Assembly: GCA_050747245.1 (NCBI GenBank)
Contig: JBOGNO010000017.1
Location: forward strand, 1 to 64,000
Direction: 5' to 3'
Length of the DNA stretch: 64,000 bases
Origin: JBOGNO01 sp050747245
GTDB lineage: Bacteria; Acidobacteriota; Terriglobia; Acidiferrales; UBA7541
Part shown: positions 25,048-34,647 of the stretch, piece by piece
Layout of the letters: the number at the start of each line of letters is the position of its first letter
Position numbering within the stretch: position 1 is the first letter of the stretch
The notes under the pieces: generated by a model
The model's database searches: none
What the model saw: only the letters and a program-made list of their open reading frames with translations
What the model was told of the DNA's origin: nothing
Made by a program: the position numbers and the translations under genes

Positions 25048-26850
25048 GTGGATGAGGCGATGCACACTGAAAGGAAGAGCAGAGGGGAAAGGCGGCGGAC
25101 GCTGGTTGCCGCAATTTGCGTGTTCTCTCTCTCCGTGGGAGGAATGCTTTTCGGGCAATCGAAAGAACCGAGGCGCCATGCGGCGGCGAAGGTTTCCGGG
25201 GCCGCGGAATCGTTGAATCCATTTCACGTGCAATTTGTGGATGTGACGCGCGAAGCGGGAATCCATTTTCATCACGAGCGCGCCGCATCGGCGAAGAGAC
25301 TGTACGTCGAGACGATGGGAGCGGGCGTGGCGTGGATTGACTACGACCAGGACGGATTTCTCGACGCATTCTTCGTCAACAGCGGATATACACCGTTCTA
25401 CCATCCGGCGCAAGCGCCGCAGCCAGCGCTTTACCACAACAATGGGGACGGAACGTTCAGCGACGTGACTTCGCGGAGCGGAATTCATTCCGACGGGACG
25501 TTTTTCTTCGGCGTGGCCGTGGGCGACTACGACAACGACGGTTTTCCGGACATATATATGACCGGCTACCGGCATTCGGTGCTCTATCACAATAACGGCG
25601 ACGGAACATTCACGGACGTGACGGCGCAAGCCGGGGTGGGGAACGACGGCGCGTGGGGTACGGCTGCGGCGTGGTTCGACTACGACGGGGACGGGAGACT
25701 TGACCTGCTGGTCACGAACTACGTGCAATTTGACGTGGACCATCCGGTGCTGTGCGGCGATCCGCAGCACAATTCCAGCGCGTATTGCCATCCGGACAGC
25801 TTTGCGGGCACTTCGATGCGGCTCTATCACAACAATGGCGACGGAACATTCACCGATGTGACGAAGCAGGCGGGTCTCTACAACCCGGACGGCAAGAGCC
25901 TGGCAGTGGTGATCGCGGATCTGAACGGCGATGGTTTGCCCGACATTTTTATCGCCAATGATACGCAGCGAAATTTTGTGTACTTGAACAACGGGGACGG
26001 CACGTTCCGCGACGTGAGCTACACCTCCGGCGCAGGATTCAGCGAAGAAGGCAAGCCGGAAGCAGGAATGAGCGCGGACGCAGCGGACCTAACGGGCGAC
26101 GGCCGAATGGATTTATTCGTGAGCCACCTGGACTACGAGCTGAACCGGCTGTATCGCAATGACGGCGAAGGGATCTTCGCGGACGCAACGCTATCCTCAG
26201 GTCTCGGGAAGAGCAATGTGCTGAACAGCTCGTTCGGCGCGCGGTTTTTTGATTTCGATAACGACGGATGGCGCGATCTGCTGGTGGTGAACGGACATAT
26301 CCTCGACAACATCGCTTATTACCATCCCGACGTGACTTACGAGGAGACGAAGAAACTCTACCGCAATACGGGCGGCGGACATTTTGTGGATGCGACGCCG
26401 ACACAGCCGGCGGCGTTTCGCGCCCCGCGCGTGGGGCGCGGACTCGCCGTGGGAGATTACGATAACGATGGCGCGCTGGATTTGCTGGTGAACAACAACG
26501 GCGAAGATGCGCAACTCTTTCGCAATGTGGGTGGAAACAAAAATCACTGGCTCGGAGTGCATTTGATCGGCACGAAAAGCAATCGCGACGCAATCGGCGC
26601 GCAATTGAAATTAACGGCGGGAGATTTCGTGAGCTACGACCAGGAAAAAGGCGGGATGAGCTATTGCTCAGCGCAGGACCCGCGAATTTATTTCGGGCTG
26701 GGCAGCCGCTCGAAAGTAGATGCGCTGGAAATTCGCTGGCCTTCCGGCCTGCGCGAAACGCTACGCGATATTGCGGCCGACCAGATCATCACTGTCGAAG
26801 AAGGAAAGGGAATCACCCCTTATCGTTTTCCCAGTCTGCGGCGCCGTTAA
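25048..26850 (+). CDS. CRTAC1 family protein (FG-GAP repeats plus ASPIC/UnbV)
   Basis: This 600-residue protein has a membrane-spanning or signal segment at about 18-37, then FG-GAP-type repeats with DYDQDG, DYDNDG and NNGDGTF motifs to about residue 490. The C-terminal ASPIC/UnbV domain is at about 500-585, with IRWPSGLRETLRDI. It is predicted to be exported and to bind calcium, and it closely resembles the CRTAC1 protein at 10.7-12.4 kb. The start may be the GTG at 25048 or the in-frame ATG at 25060; neither has a clear Shine-Dalgarno site. A perfect TTGACA at 24949-24954 lies upstream but lacks a good -10. Its end overlaps the convergent Rieske gene by 4 bases. Confidence 0.87.
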   Translation: MDEAMHTERKSRGERRRTLVAAICVFSLSVGGMLFGQSKEPRRHAAAKVSGAAESLNPFHVQFVDVTREAGIHFHHERAASAKRLYVETMGAGVAWIDYDQDGFLDAFFVNSGYTPFYHPAQAPQPALYHNNGDGTFSDVTSRSGIHSDGTFFFGVAVGDYDNDGFPDIYMTGYRHSVLYHNNGDGTFTDVTAQAGVGNDGAWGTAAAWFDYDGDGRLDLLVTNYVQFDVDHPVLCGDPQHNSSAYCHPDSFAGTSMRLYHNNGDGTFTDVTKQAGLYNPDGKSLAVVIADLNGDGLPDIFIANDTQRNFVYLNNGDGTFRDVSYTSGAGFSEEGKPEAGMSADAADLTGDGRMDLFVSHLDYELNRLYRNDGEGIFADATLSSGLGKSNVLNSSFGARFFDFDNDGWRDLLVVNGHILDNIAYYHPDVTYEETKKLYRNTGGGHFVDATPTQPAAFRAPRVGRGLAVGDYDNDGALDLLVNNNGEDAQLFRNVGGNKNHWLGVHLIGTKSNRDAIGAQLKLTAGDFVSYDQEKGGMSYCSAQDPRIYFGLGSRSKVDALEIRWPSGLRETLRDIAADQIITVEEGKGITPYRFPSLRRR

Positions 26851-27305
26851 ACTTTGGAAATTCCCACGGCGTAAATTTCATCGGCAGTCTGCTCGAGGAG
26901 GATGCGGGGGAGGGGTGTGCGCGGCGGGCCGGCGAGCACGGCACCATTGGCGAGAGCGAAGCGCCCCCCATGGCAAGGGCACACCAGAAGGGCATCATCG
27001 GGATCGTAGATCACAGGGCATCCGGTGTGCGTGCAGAGACGGCTGTAAGCAAGGTAGGAATCGGGAGCGGTGCGAATGAGCAAGCAAGGCTCTTCGGGCG
27101 TGGGGTATTGGAAGATTTTGTAGCTGCCGACGGGAACTTCGTCAACGCGGGCGATGGCAATCCGAGGAAATGCTCCCGCGCGCTCACGAATGAACCACCA
27201 CACAGCGGCCAAGGCTGCCGCGATGCCGGAAATTGTCAGCCACTTGCCGAATTTTCTCCGGCTAACGGAAGGCGAAGATTCGGATTGTGGATCAGAGTCC
27301 TTCAT
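26847..27305 (-). CDS. Membrane-anchored Rieske [2Fe-2S] protein
   Basis: This 152-residue protein has a SRRKFGKWLTISG N-terminus followed by a hydrophobic stretch (about 17-37), a twin-arginine-like anchor as in Rieske subunits of bc complexes. The cluster motif is CTHTGC followed after 12 residues by CPCHGG, giving Cys-His and Cys-His ligands plus the two disulfide cysteines. It would carry electrons on the periplasmic side. No cytochrome b gene is adjacent. Instead it follows the RND efflux permease by 28 bases on the same strand. The ATG at 27303-27305 was chosen because upstream codons show no protein-like character. Confidence 0.85.
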   Translation of the reverse strand: MKDSDPQSESSPSVSRRKFGKWLTISGIAAALAAVWWFIRERAGAFPRIAIARVDEVPVGSYKIFQYPTPEEPCLLIRTAPDSYLAYSRLCTHTGCPVIYDPDDALLVCPCHGGRFALANGAVLAGPPRTPLPRILLEQTADEIYAVGISKV

Positions 27306-27333
27306 TTTGCCAGGAGTTGTCCACAGGCGGATT

Positions 27334-30300
27334 TCAAGAGGCCGCGCTGCGGCGTGCCAAGAGCGAATAGAGCACCGGCATGAGCAGAAGGGTGATGAAC
27401 GTCGAAAGCAAAAGCCCTCCGATAACGGCAAGAGCCAGAGGTTTCTGCAATTCAGCGCCGGAACCGATGCCCAGCGCCAGGGGCAGCAGACCGAATAGTG
27501 TCGCAAGGGTGGTCATCAGTATTGGACGGATGCGGATTTTCCCGGCGGCGACCAGGGCTTCATCAAGAGGCATGTGCTCCTCTTCCCAGAGCTTGTGCAC
27601 ATACTCGAAAAGGATGATGCCGTTTTTTACGACGAGCCCCACCATCAGGATGATGCCCATGAAAGAAGAAACGTTGAGGGCCGTGCCGGTGACATCGAGC
27701 ATCGCAAACACGCCGAGGAGCGAAAGCGGGGCGGCCGAAAGAATAATGAGCGCGGGCGCGAACGAGCGAAACTGGATGACCAGCACGACGAACACCGCTC
27801 CGAGAGCCAAAAACAAAACGTAGAGGAGGTCATGGAAGGAAGTTTGCTGGCTTTCGTACTGGCCGCCGATTTCGTAAGTGACCCCCGTAGGAAACTGCTG
27901 GTGAGCGAGAAGAGTTTTTACGTCTCCAATCACACTGCCCAGATCGCGATTTTCCAAGCGGGATGTGAGCACCACCATGAGCCGCTGATTTTCGCGCAGC
28001 AATTGATTCTCCCCGCGAACCTGCTCAACCTGCGCCAGCGAAGAGAGCGGCACAATCTGTTTGGCAGGGGTAACGAGAGGAAATTGCCGAATGTCGTTGT
28101 AGTTGCCGCGAAAGGAATCGGGCAGCCGCAGGCGAATTGGAACGGTGCGATCGGATTCGCGGAGGGCGGTTTCCTGGATGCCGAGGAGCCCAGCGCTGAC
28201 TTGCGCGGAAACCTGGTCGGGAGTGAGTCCGGCGCGGCCGGCAAGAGCCGGGTCCACGTGAAAAATAATCTCGGGGTTGCCCTTCAGAATTCCCTTGGAG
28301 TCCACGACGCCGGGAATTTTTTGCAGGTTGGGCATGATTTCATTGCCAAGCTTTTCCAGGTCCTGCATGTTGTTGCCGAATATCTTGAGCTCGACAGGCT
28401 CGATGGAGCCTTCCAAGTCGCCGAGCATGTCCTGAAGAATCTGAGAGAATTCGATATCAATCCCGGGGATGTTCTTATTTATCTGGCCGCGCAGGTCGTC
28501 CATGATTTCTTGTGTGCCGCGGCTGCGCTGGGAAGCCGGACAGCCAAACCAAGAAAGCGGCCAGCGGCAGCGCGGCTTCAATTTCACGAGCACGTCGCCT
28601 GAATTCTGCTCGGTTGCGTAAAGTCCCAGCTCAGCTCCGGTGCGGCGCGAAAATGCCGAAGTCTCGGGCATCGCGGCAACCCGCTTCTCCACTTCCTGCA
28701 AAATTTGATTGGTCTGGTCGAGAGAAGTTCCCGGCGGGGTTCGGTAATCCAGAACATAGCCGCCTTCATCCATTTCAGGCAGAAACCCAGTTTGCGCAAT
28801 CCAGAAGAGTCCGGCGGCGAGCGCCACGGAGAGCAACGCGGCTCCGGCCACGATGGTGCGGTGGCGCAGCGCCCAGCGCACAGCCTTTTCGTACACGCGA
28901 TTTACCGGAGCGATGAAGTGTTCCGATTTTATTCGATGGGTGCGTGAAGTGAGGTATTTCATGGAAAAAAGCGGGATGATCGTCAACGCAAAGACAAGGG
29001 AAAGAAGGACGGAAATGCCAAGCGTAAGGCACAGCGAGGAGAAAAACTCGCCGACGGCCCCTGAGAGCAGCCCGAGGGGAAGAAACACGACGAGGGTCGT
29101 GGCAGTGGAACCGACCACGGCGCCCAGGAGCTCGCGCGTGCCGTTTTCCGCGGCGATGCCGGGTTCTTCGCCGAGGCCAATGTGGCGGTAAATATTCTCA
29201 ATGATGACTACGGCGTCATCGATGATCAGGCCGATGGCGATGGCGATGCCGCCCAGGGACATCAGGTTCAGAGTTCCACCGAATAATTTTACGAAGAAAA
29301 ATGTGCCGACCACAGAAAGCGGCAATGATGTGGCGGCCACCAGCGTCGTCCGGCCGTCGCGGAGAAACAGGAAGAGGATGACGACGGCGAGGACCGCGCC
29401 GATGAGGATGGCATCTCGGACGCTGCCGATGGATTCGGAGACGAATTCGGCGAGATCGTAGACGACCGAGAGGTGAAGGGTTTTCGGGATGGCCGAGCCG
29501 AGATCTTGAATTTGAGTTTTTATATCGCGGGTCAAGTGCAGAATGTTGCCGCCGATTTGCCGCGAGATGTTGATGAGCGCGGCCGGCCTGCCATTCCCGC
29601 TGACGAGCAGACGGCGATCGGCGACGCCATCGCGAACTTCGGCCACGTCTTTAACACGGATCGGTGCGCCGTTCTCCACGGCAACGACGGCGTCGCGGAT
29701 ATCCTCCAAATTGGTGAACTGACTGGTGTCCAGAATCAAGTATTGCGAATAATCCTTCTGAAGGCGGCCCACGGAGGTTACGTCGTTGGTGGCCTTCAAC
29801 TGGTCCGACATATCCACAAGTGAGAGGCGGTGCGAAAGCATTTTCTGCGGGTCGACGATAACGGAAACTTCCCGGATATCGCTGGCCTGAACCTCGATGA
29901 GTCCCACGCCACCGACGCGGGTGAAGAGCGGGCGCAGAACGTAGTAAGCGTAATCGCGCAAATCGGAGCCCGGGACGTCGCCGTTTAAGATCACGCTGAA
30001 AACGGGGAAGACCGTAGGCGTCACACGCTCGACTTCGATTTGAGTTCCGGGGGGAAGGTCGGCTTCGGCTGAGCTGACGCGGGCCTGCACAAGCTGCAGC
30101 GCGTATTGCATGTCCATGTCGGGGTTGAAGAGAATAGAAATTTCGCTTGCGCCGCGGATGGTCTTGGAGCGCACGCGGTGCACTCCCAGCACGGTGCTGG
30201 TGGCTTCTTCCAGCGGCCGCGTGACGTTCAGCAGCATCACGTCCGGCGCAAGATCGCCGGAGTGAGCCAATATGACTACGCGCGGGAAATTCAATTCCGG

Positions 30301-30411
30301 ATAAATGTTGTTGGGGAGCTGAAATATGGCGGCCAATCCGGCGATGATGAGGAACGCCGTGAGCAAATAGACGGCGTAGCTATTCTGGCGGCAGAAACGG
30401 ACAATATTCAT
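27334..30411 (-). CDS. RND efflux transporter permease
   Basis: This 1025-residue inner-membrane protein has the RND architecture: a helix at 12-31, a large periplasmic porter loop (about 35-335), six helices at 335-540, a second large loop, and the final helices from about 855. The TM4 proton-relay region reads GLIIDDAVVIIENIYRH with paired aspartates. It exports substrates by proton antiport through an adaptor and TolC channel. The ATG overlaps the adaptor stop by 4 bases. It is the third gene of a TolC-adaptor-RND operon. The sequence does not decide between drug (HAE1) and metal (HME) types. Confidence 0.9.
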   Translation of the reverse strand: MNIVRFCRQNSYAVYLLTAFLIIAGLAAIFQLPNNIYPELNFPRVVILAHSGDLAPDVMLLNVTRPLEEATSTVLGVHRVRSKTIRGASEISILFNPDMDMQYALQLVQARVSSAEADLPPGTQIEVERVTPTVFPVFSVILNGDVPGSDLRDYAYYVLRPLFTRVGGVGLIEVQASDIREVSVIVDPQKMLSHRLSLVDMSDQLKATNDVTSVGRLQKDYSQYLILDTSQFTNLEDIRDAVVAVENGAPIRVKDVAEVRDGVADRRLLVSGNGRPAALINISRQIGGNILHLTRDIKTQIQDLGSAIPKTLHLSVVYDLAEFVSESIGSVRDAILIGAVLAVVILFLFLRDGRTTLVAATSLPLSVVGTFFFVKLFGGTLNLMSLGGIAIAIGLIIDDAVVIIENIYRHIGLGEEPGIAAENGTRELLGAVVGSTATTLVVFLPLGLLSGAVGEFFSSLCLTLGISVLLSLVFALTIIPLFSMKYLTSRTHRIKSEHFIAPVNRVYEKAVRWALRHRTIVAGAALLSVALAAGLFWIAQTGFLPEMDEGGYVLDYRTPPGTSLDQTNQILQEVEKRVAAMPETSAFSRRTGAELGLYATEQNSGDVLVKLKPRCRWPLSWFGCPASQRSRGTQEIMDDLRGQINKNIPGIDIEFSQILQDMLGDLEGSIEPVELKIFGNNMQDLEKLGNEIMPNLQKIPGVVDSKGILKGNPEIIFHVDPALAGRAGLTPDQVSAQVSAGLLGIQETALRESDRTVPIRLRLPDSFRGNYNDIRQFPLVTPAKQIVPLSSLAQVEQVRGENQLLRENQRLMVVLTSRLENRDLGSVIGDVKTLLAHQQFPTGVTYEIGGQYESQQTSFHDLLYVLFLALGAVFVVLVIQFRSFAPALIILSAAPLSLLGVFAMLDVTGTALNVSSFMGIILMVGLVVKNGIILFEYVHKLWEEEHMPLDEALVAAGKIRIRPILMTTLATLFGLLPLALGIGSGAELQKPLALAVIGGLLLSTFITLLLMPVLYSLLARRSAAS

Positions 30412-31523
30412 GGCTTCGTTTTGATTTTCTCGCCGCCCTGAAGGCCGTAGCCGCCGGTGAGAATCACGGTATCGCCCTCTTTGGCACCGGATAGAAGTTC
30501 GATGCGATCGGGCGTCTCGATGCCGAGGGTCACCTCGACGGGTTTGGATGTATTGTTTTCGATTTCGAAGACTCTCGGTTTTCCATTTTCGTCACGGTAG
30601 ACGGCCTGCGGCGGCACGGTGAGGGCATGCGCATGCGTCTCGACGGCGATGGGCGCATTCAAGAAGATGCCAAGGCGCAACAGATGCTCCTTATTTGGAA
30701 TTCGAATACGGATCAGGCCGACATTGGTGGCCGGATCTACGGCGGGCGAGATGGCGATCACTTTTCCAGAAAGAGTCATTCCCGGCAGAGCGTCGGAGGT
30801 CACCGGCACGGTCTGGCCTACTTTTATTCTGGACAAATAGAAAGCAGGAAGATTGCCCTGCAATTCGGCCTGGCCGAGATTAGCGACTTCCACGATAGGC
30901 TGCGCGGCAGTTCCATCCACCTGCTCGCCGATATTCACGAATCTTTTCGCGACGCGGCCGGTGAGTGGGGAGAGTACCTCGGTGCGCGAGAGCTGCATGT
31001 GGGCGATCTCAAGCGCGGCTTCTGCTTGGCGCAGCGTGGCTTGCGCAACTTGCTGCTGCGTGCGCGCGTCTTCGAGATCCTTGCGCGCGGCGATACCACG
31101 GTCGAAGAGATCCTGGTTTCGTTTGAGAGAGAGTTGCGCGTTCTGAAGGTTGGCCTTGGCTTGAGCTTCGGCGGCTTCGGCCTGCTGTACCTGGTCGCGG
31201 TAGGTGCGATCATCTATTTTGGCAAGCAACTGGCCGATCTTAACGGCGTCGCCCTCGGCTACGGGGAGTCGCGCGATGCGCCCGGGCACTAAAGCGCTCA
31301 CCTTTACATCCTGATTGGGGAGCGCCGCGACAGTTCCGGAGATGGTCACGGTCCGCTGGATATCGGCGCGTTCGACCTTTGTCAGAGTTGCTTCGACCTC
31401 CATGGTTCCTTTCTGGCCGGTATCTTCACTGGAGGTGCTCGACCCGCACCCGGACATTCCGAAAAGAGCGATGGTGGCGAGGAGTCCGACGAGAGTCAGT
31501 TTTAAAGTGGGCAGATTCTTCAT
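30408..31523 (-). CDS. RND periplasmic adaptor (membrane fusion) subunit
   Basis: This 371-residue lipoprotein-like protein has a signal ending in the lipobox-like LFGMSGCGS (Cys about residue 24). The barrel-sandwich/lipoyl halves are at about 70-100 and 175-205, separated by a coiled-coil hairpin (about 100-175, rich in Gln, Ala and Glu), and beta-barrel and membrane-proximal domains follow. It links the RND pump to the TolC channel. The ATG at 31521-31523 lies 4 bases after the stop of the TolC gene; reading further upstream would run into that gene. Middle gene of the efflux operon. Confidence 0.88.
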   Translation of the reverse strand: MKNLPTLKLTLVGLLATIALFGMSGCGSSTSSEDTGQKGTMEVEATLTKVERADIQRTVTISGTVAALPNQDVKVSALVPGRIARLPVAEGDAVKIGQLLAKIDDRTYRDQVQQAEAAEAQAKANLQNAQLSLKRNQDLFDRGIAARKDLEDARTQQQVAQATLRQAEAALEIAHMQLSRTEVLSPLTGRVAKRFVNIGEQVDGTAAQPIVEVANLGQAELQGNLPAFYLSRIKVGQTVPVTSDALPGMTLSGKVIAISPAVDPATNVGLIRIRIPNKEHLLRLGIFLNAPIAVETHAHALTVPPQAVYRDENGKPRVFEIENNTSKPVEVTLGIETPDRIELLSGAKEGDTVILTGGYGLQGGEKIKTKP

Positions 31524-31527
31524 CAAG

Positions 31528-32742
31528 TCAATCCAATGGCGCGCCGACAGCTTCTTCGAGCGCAGCAAACGCTTGCTGGACAGCCAGCAAACTGAGGAGA
31601 TACTCGTGTTCCACCTGTTGCACATCCCGTTGCGCTCCCAGAACTGTAAGAATGTTCGCTTTGCCGGCGTGATAGCTATCCTCCGCGAGGGATTCAAGTT
31701 GTTTAGACGCAGGAACGAGGTCCTTCTCGTACAGTTGCGCTTCGGCTTCACGCGAGTCGAGCTCGAAATAAGCCTGTTCTACCCGCCCGGCCACAGAGCG
31801 CCGCGTGGCCGCCTGCTCGCTTTCGAGAGCGCGTGAATTGGCAAGCGACTGCGCGATTTCTCCTTGATTGCGAGTGAAGATGGGCAGTTCGACAATCAAG
31901 CCGCCGCGCAGGCCGACTTGAAAGCTCGGCGGGTTATTGAAATCGGAGCCAAATTCGAGGCCAATATTAGGAATTCGCTGGGCTTTGAGAAGCTCGCGCC
32001 GCCGTGCTTCGACTTTCTGAGCTTCGGCGACGCGCTGCAGGTCCGCGTTCGTTCCGCCGGCGCGAGAGATCAGATCGTCGAGCTGCGGCCGCGCCGGCAG
32101 CATCTCCAGGCTTCCCTGAACATCCCAGGGAGTGCCCGGAGGCTCATTCAACAGCGCGTTGAGCTGGCTGAGCGCGACTTTTTCTTCCTGTAGCGCGACC
32201 TGAAATTCCACGCGTGCTCGCGCCAGCTCCAACTCCGCTTGCGTGACTTCCAACTTGGGGATGTCGCCGGAATCGAAGCGGGTTTGCGCCGTGTCGCGCA
32301 AACGCTCGTTCAACTTGACGATTTCATCGGCTTGCGCAGTGACGCCGCGAGCAAACGCCACGCCGTAATATGCTTCGCGCACACTGCGCCGAACCAGCCT
32401 TTCCAGCGCCGAGATATCTATTTCCGTGATCTGGGTTTCCTCCCGGGCTAAATCCATGCGGCGCCTTCTCTGGCCGCCGATTTCGAGAGGTTGGTCGAAG
32501 AACAGGCTCTCATGTGGAGAATCTCTTAAGACGTCGAATGTGGCGATGGGATTTGCGATTTGCCCCGCGATCTTTATGCCTGCAAGCGCCACGGCGCGCT
32601 GGGCCCGGGCAGCCACCAGGTCCAGATTCTGCTTTTCCGCAAGGTCGAGCGCCGAAGCGAGCGTCAGTTTCTGCTGCGGCTGCTGCGCGCAGAGCGGCGC
32701 GGCCAAGAAAGCGGAAACTAGAAATGCAGCGAGCGACTTCAC
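31528..32742 (-). CDS. TolC family outer-membrane efflux protein
   Basis: This 404-residue protein has a signal peptide (about 1-20, ending APLCAQ) and two OEP repeats of long helices (LTLASALDLAEKQN at the start and VEQAYFELDSREAEAQLYEKDL in the second half), the hallmark of the TolC/CusC channel. It forms the outer-membrane exit duct. I chose GTG at 32740-32742, because GAGGGG stands 9 bases before it and the signal peptide starts there; upstream codons are not protein-like. First gene of the TolC-adaptor-RND-Rieske operon, divergent from the SPFH genes across a 252-base intergenic region in which I could not assign a promoter. Confidence 0.87.
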   Translation of the reverse strand: MKSLAAFLVSAFLAAPLCAQQPQQKLTLASALDLAEKQNLDLVAARAQRAVALAGIKIAGQIANPIATFDVLRDSPHESLFFDQPLEIGGQRRRRMDLAREETQITEIDISALERLVRRSVREAYYGVAFARGVTAQADEIVKLNERLRDTAQTRFDSGDIPKLEVTQAELELARARVEFQVALQEEKVALSQLNALLNEPPGTPWDVQGSLEMLPARPQLDDLISRAGGTNADLQRVAEAQKVEARRRELLKAQRIPNIGLEFGSDFNNPPSFQVGLRGGLIVELPIFTRNQGEIAQSLANSRALESEQAATRRSVAGRVEQAYFELDSREAEAQLYEKDLVPASKQLESLAEDSYHAGKANILTVLGAQRDVQQVEHEYLLSLLAVQQAFAALEEAVGAPLD

Positions 32743-32994
32743 GGCATAATTCCCCTCGTCAGCGCTTTGAAGCTCGATAAATTCCGGCTCGCATTTATAC
32801 CACAAGCGGACGCCTAGGCTCGACTCGCAAACTCCGCGAAAAGTGAGTCTGCATTTCCACGGCGTGTCTCGCATCCCACATTCGCGCAGGCCCGCCTCGG
32901 TCCAAATTCTTTGGATTCAGCGTGTACGGACATGGCGTGAGGCGTGCCACGCGCTCCCTTGCTGGGCGAGAGTACTCTGCCGAAGGAGGTTGCG

Positions 32995-33186
32995 ATGGCA
33001 CACACACTTGGAATCCTGACGGTGGCAAGCAGCGTGGCCGGCTCGCTGGGAATCGCACTCGCGCTGGACTGGCTGTGCCTGCGCGGCGTGATGCGTTTGA
33101 TGCCCGCGAGAACGATGGCGCGGTCGGTTGCAGTCACGGCGCGGCTGAATCCTTTGCAGGCCATCTCACCGGCCAAGAGACTCTGA
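32995..33186 (+). CDS. Small membrane protein upstream of SPFH gene
   Basis: This 63-residue protein is mostly hydrophobic from residues 3 to 36 (one or two helices), with a basic C-terminus. The family is not recognised. It is supported by an excellent AAGGAGG 6 bases before the ATG, and by its position 10 bases before an SPFH-domain gene that has an equally strong site, so the two are likely one operon. It may be an accessory membrane subunit; that is inference. Confidence 0.65.
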   Translation: MAHTLGILTVASSVAGSLGIALALDWLCLRGVMRLMPARTMARSVAVTARLNPLQAISPAKRL

Positions 33187-33196
33187 GGAGGGGAAA

Positions 33197-34513
33197 ATGT
33201 TATTCCTGAAATATCTATTCCTGATAGTCGGGTTCGGACTCTTCGGGACGTCGTGTGGGCTGGTGCTTTACGATGTTTATCTCTCCTTTGAACTGGAGCG
33301 TCTGTTGCGGCGCGGCGGAAGCGAAGCTGCGCCCGCCCAACGACGCCCAAGGAGGCCCATTCGCTGGCGCCACGCCGCGCAGATTGCCGGAGTCGGTTTT
33401 TTCGCGTTCCTGCTGGCGCAAAGCATCGTCGTCGTGCCCGACGGTGAAGCGGGAGTGCGCGTCAGCCAGATTTCCGGCGTCGTTCCCGGAACGCTCTATC
33501 CCGGCACGCACCTAATTATTCCCTTGGTCGAGCGAGTGGCACTGTTTGACATCCGCGACCATGTATATATGACCGCAGCCGTCCCGAACTCGAAAGAGAA
33601 ATTGGAACTCCTCACGGTCGAAGGCCGCGAGGGGCTTTCCATTGGCCTTGCCGTCGTGGTTCGTTACCGCGTAGACCCGCGGCGCCTGGACTACGTGCAG
33701 GCGAATCTGCCGCTGCCCGTGGACGACGAGATCGTGGCCCCCACGGTTGCCAGCGTCTTCCGCGAAACGGCGCCGAATTACGTAGTGCGGGAACTCTTCG
33801 CCACCAAGCGCGAGGAATTCCGCGCGCGGGTTGCGGGCGAGCTGGTCAAGCGGCTCTCCGACGACGGGATTGTGGTGAAAGAAGTGATGCTCCGGCGCAT
33901 CGAGCTGCCCGAGGATTACGCGCGCGGACTGGAAGACATCCTGGTCAAGGAGCAGGAATCCGAGCGCATGGAATTTGATACGCAAATCGAGCAGAAGCGC
34001 GTGCAAATCGCCGGATTCCAAGCCGATGCGGCGAAAGTTCGCGAGGTGAAGCAGGCCGAGGGCGACGCGCAATCCCGCGTCATCGCGGCAAAGGCGGAAT
34101 CGGATTCGATGCAATACACTCTGCCGCTGAAGCAGAAACAGATCGAGCAGACGCGACTGGAAGCGGAGGCGCGAAAGCAATCCACCATCACCAACGCCCA
34201 GGCCATGGCCGAGGCCAAAGTCATCGACAGCAAAGCCGAGCAGCAGCGCCAGGAGTTGCTCGCGCAATCGGAAGCGGACCGCATCCGGCTGACTTCCGCG
34301 GCGGAGGCTGAGCAACTGCGCCTGGAAGCGGCTGCGCTGAAGGGAAATCCGCTGCTGATTCAGAAAATCGTGGCGGAACGGCTTTCCGACAAGATTCAGA
34401 TAATGATGGTGCCCATGGACGGCAAATTCTTCTTCAGCAATGACGTGTTGCGTGCGATCCCTTCAACAGTGACAGAAGACGACCCGCCGGAAAAGGGGGC
34501 AGCGCGGCCATAG
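33197..34513 (+). CDS. SPFH/Band 7 (prohibitin-like) membrane protein
   Basis: This 438-residue protein has two hydrophobic segments (about 5-27 and 61-79), a Band 7/SPFH domain at about 80-275 (VVVPDGEAGVRVSQISG onward, with PGTHLIIPLVERV), and a long coiled-coil of Gln/Glu/Ala heptads at about 255-385. Such proteins form membrane-bound cages or microdomain scaffolds that regulate FtsH-like proteases or membrane order. The ATG is preceded by GAGGAGGGG. It follows a 63-residue membrane protein. No FtsH or NfeD partner is nearby. Confidence 0.87.
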   Translation: MLFLKYLFLIVGFGLFGTSCGLVLYDVYLSFELERLLRRGGSEAAPAQRRPRRPIRWRHAAQIAGVGFFAFLLAQSIVVVPDGEAGVRVSQISGVVPGTLYPGTHLIIPLVERVALFDIRDHVYMTAAVPNSKEKLELLTVEGREGLSIGLAVVVRYRVDPRRLDYVQANLPLPVDDEIVAPTVASVFRETAPNYVVRELFATKREEFRARVAGELVKRLSDDGIVVKEVMLRRIELPEDYARGLEDILVKEQESERMEFDTQIEQKRVQIAGFQADAAKVREVKQAEGDAQSRVIAAKAESDSMQYTLPLKQKQIEQTRLEAEARKQSTITNAQAMAEAKVIDSKAEQQRQELLAQSEADRIRLTSAAEAEQLRLEAAALKGNPLLIQKIVAERLSDKIQIMMVPMDGKFFFSNDVLRAIPSTVTEDDPPEKGAARP

Positions 34514-34561
34514 AGTTCCCCGTCAGGTTTGCGATTTTGCAGACCAGAGACGCAGGGCAAA

Positions 34562-34622
34562 CGCCGGCAAAATCCCTTGCGGGTGGCTTGGCTACCGCCG
34601 CAGCAAAGCCACCCTGCCGGCG
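34562..34622. terminator. Two-step inverted repeat between convergent genes
   Basis: An outer stem CGCCGGCA/TGCCGGCG (34562-34569 with 34615-34622) encloses an inner stem GGGTGGCTT/AAGCCACCC (34581-34589 with 34606-34614). It lies between the ends of the SPFH gene and the convergent Coa1-like gene. There is no T-run, so a bidirectional processing or Rho-assisted end is more likely than a classic intrinsic terminator; it could also be a dispersed palindrome. Confidence 0.5.
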
Positions 34623-34647
34623 ATTTCGAGTTGGATCCGCGGCAACT

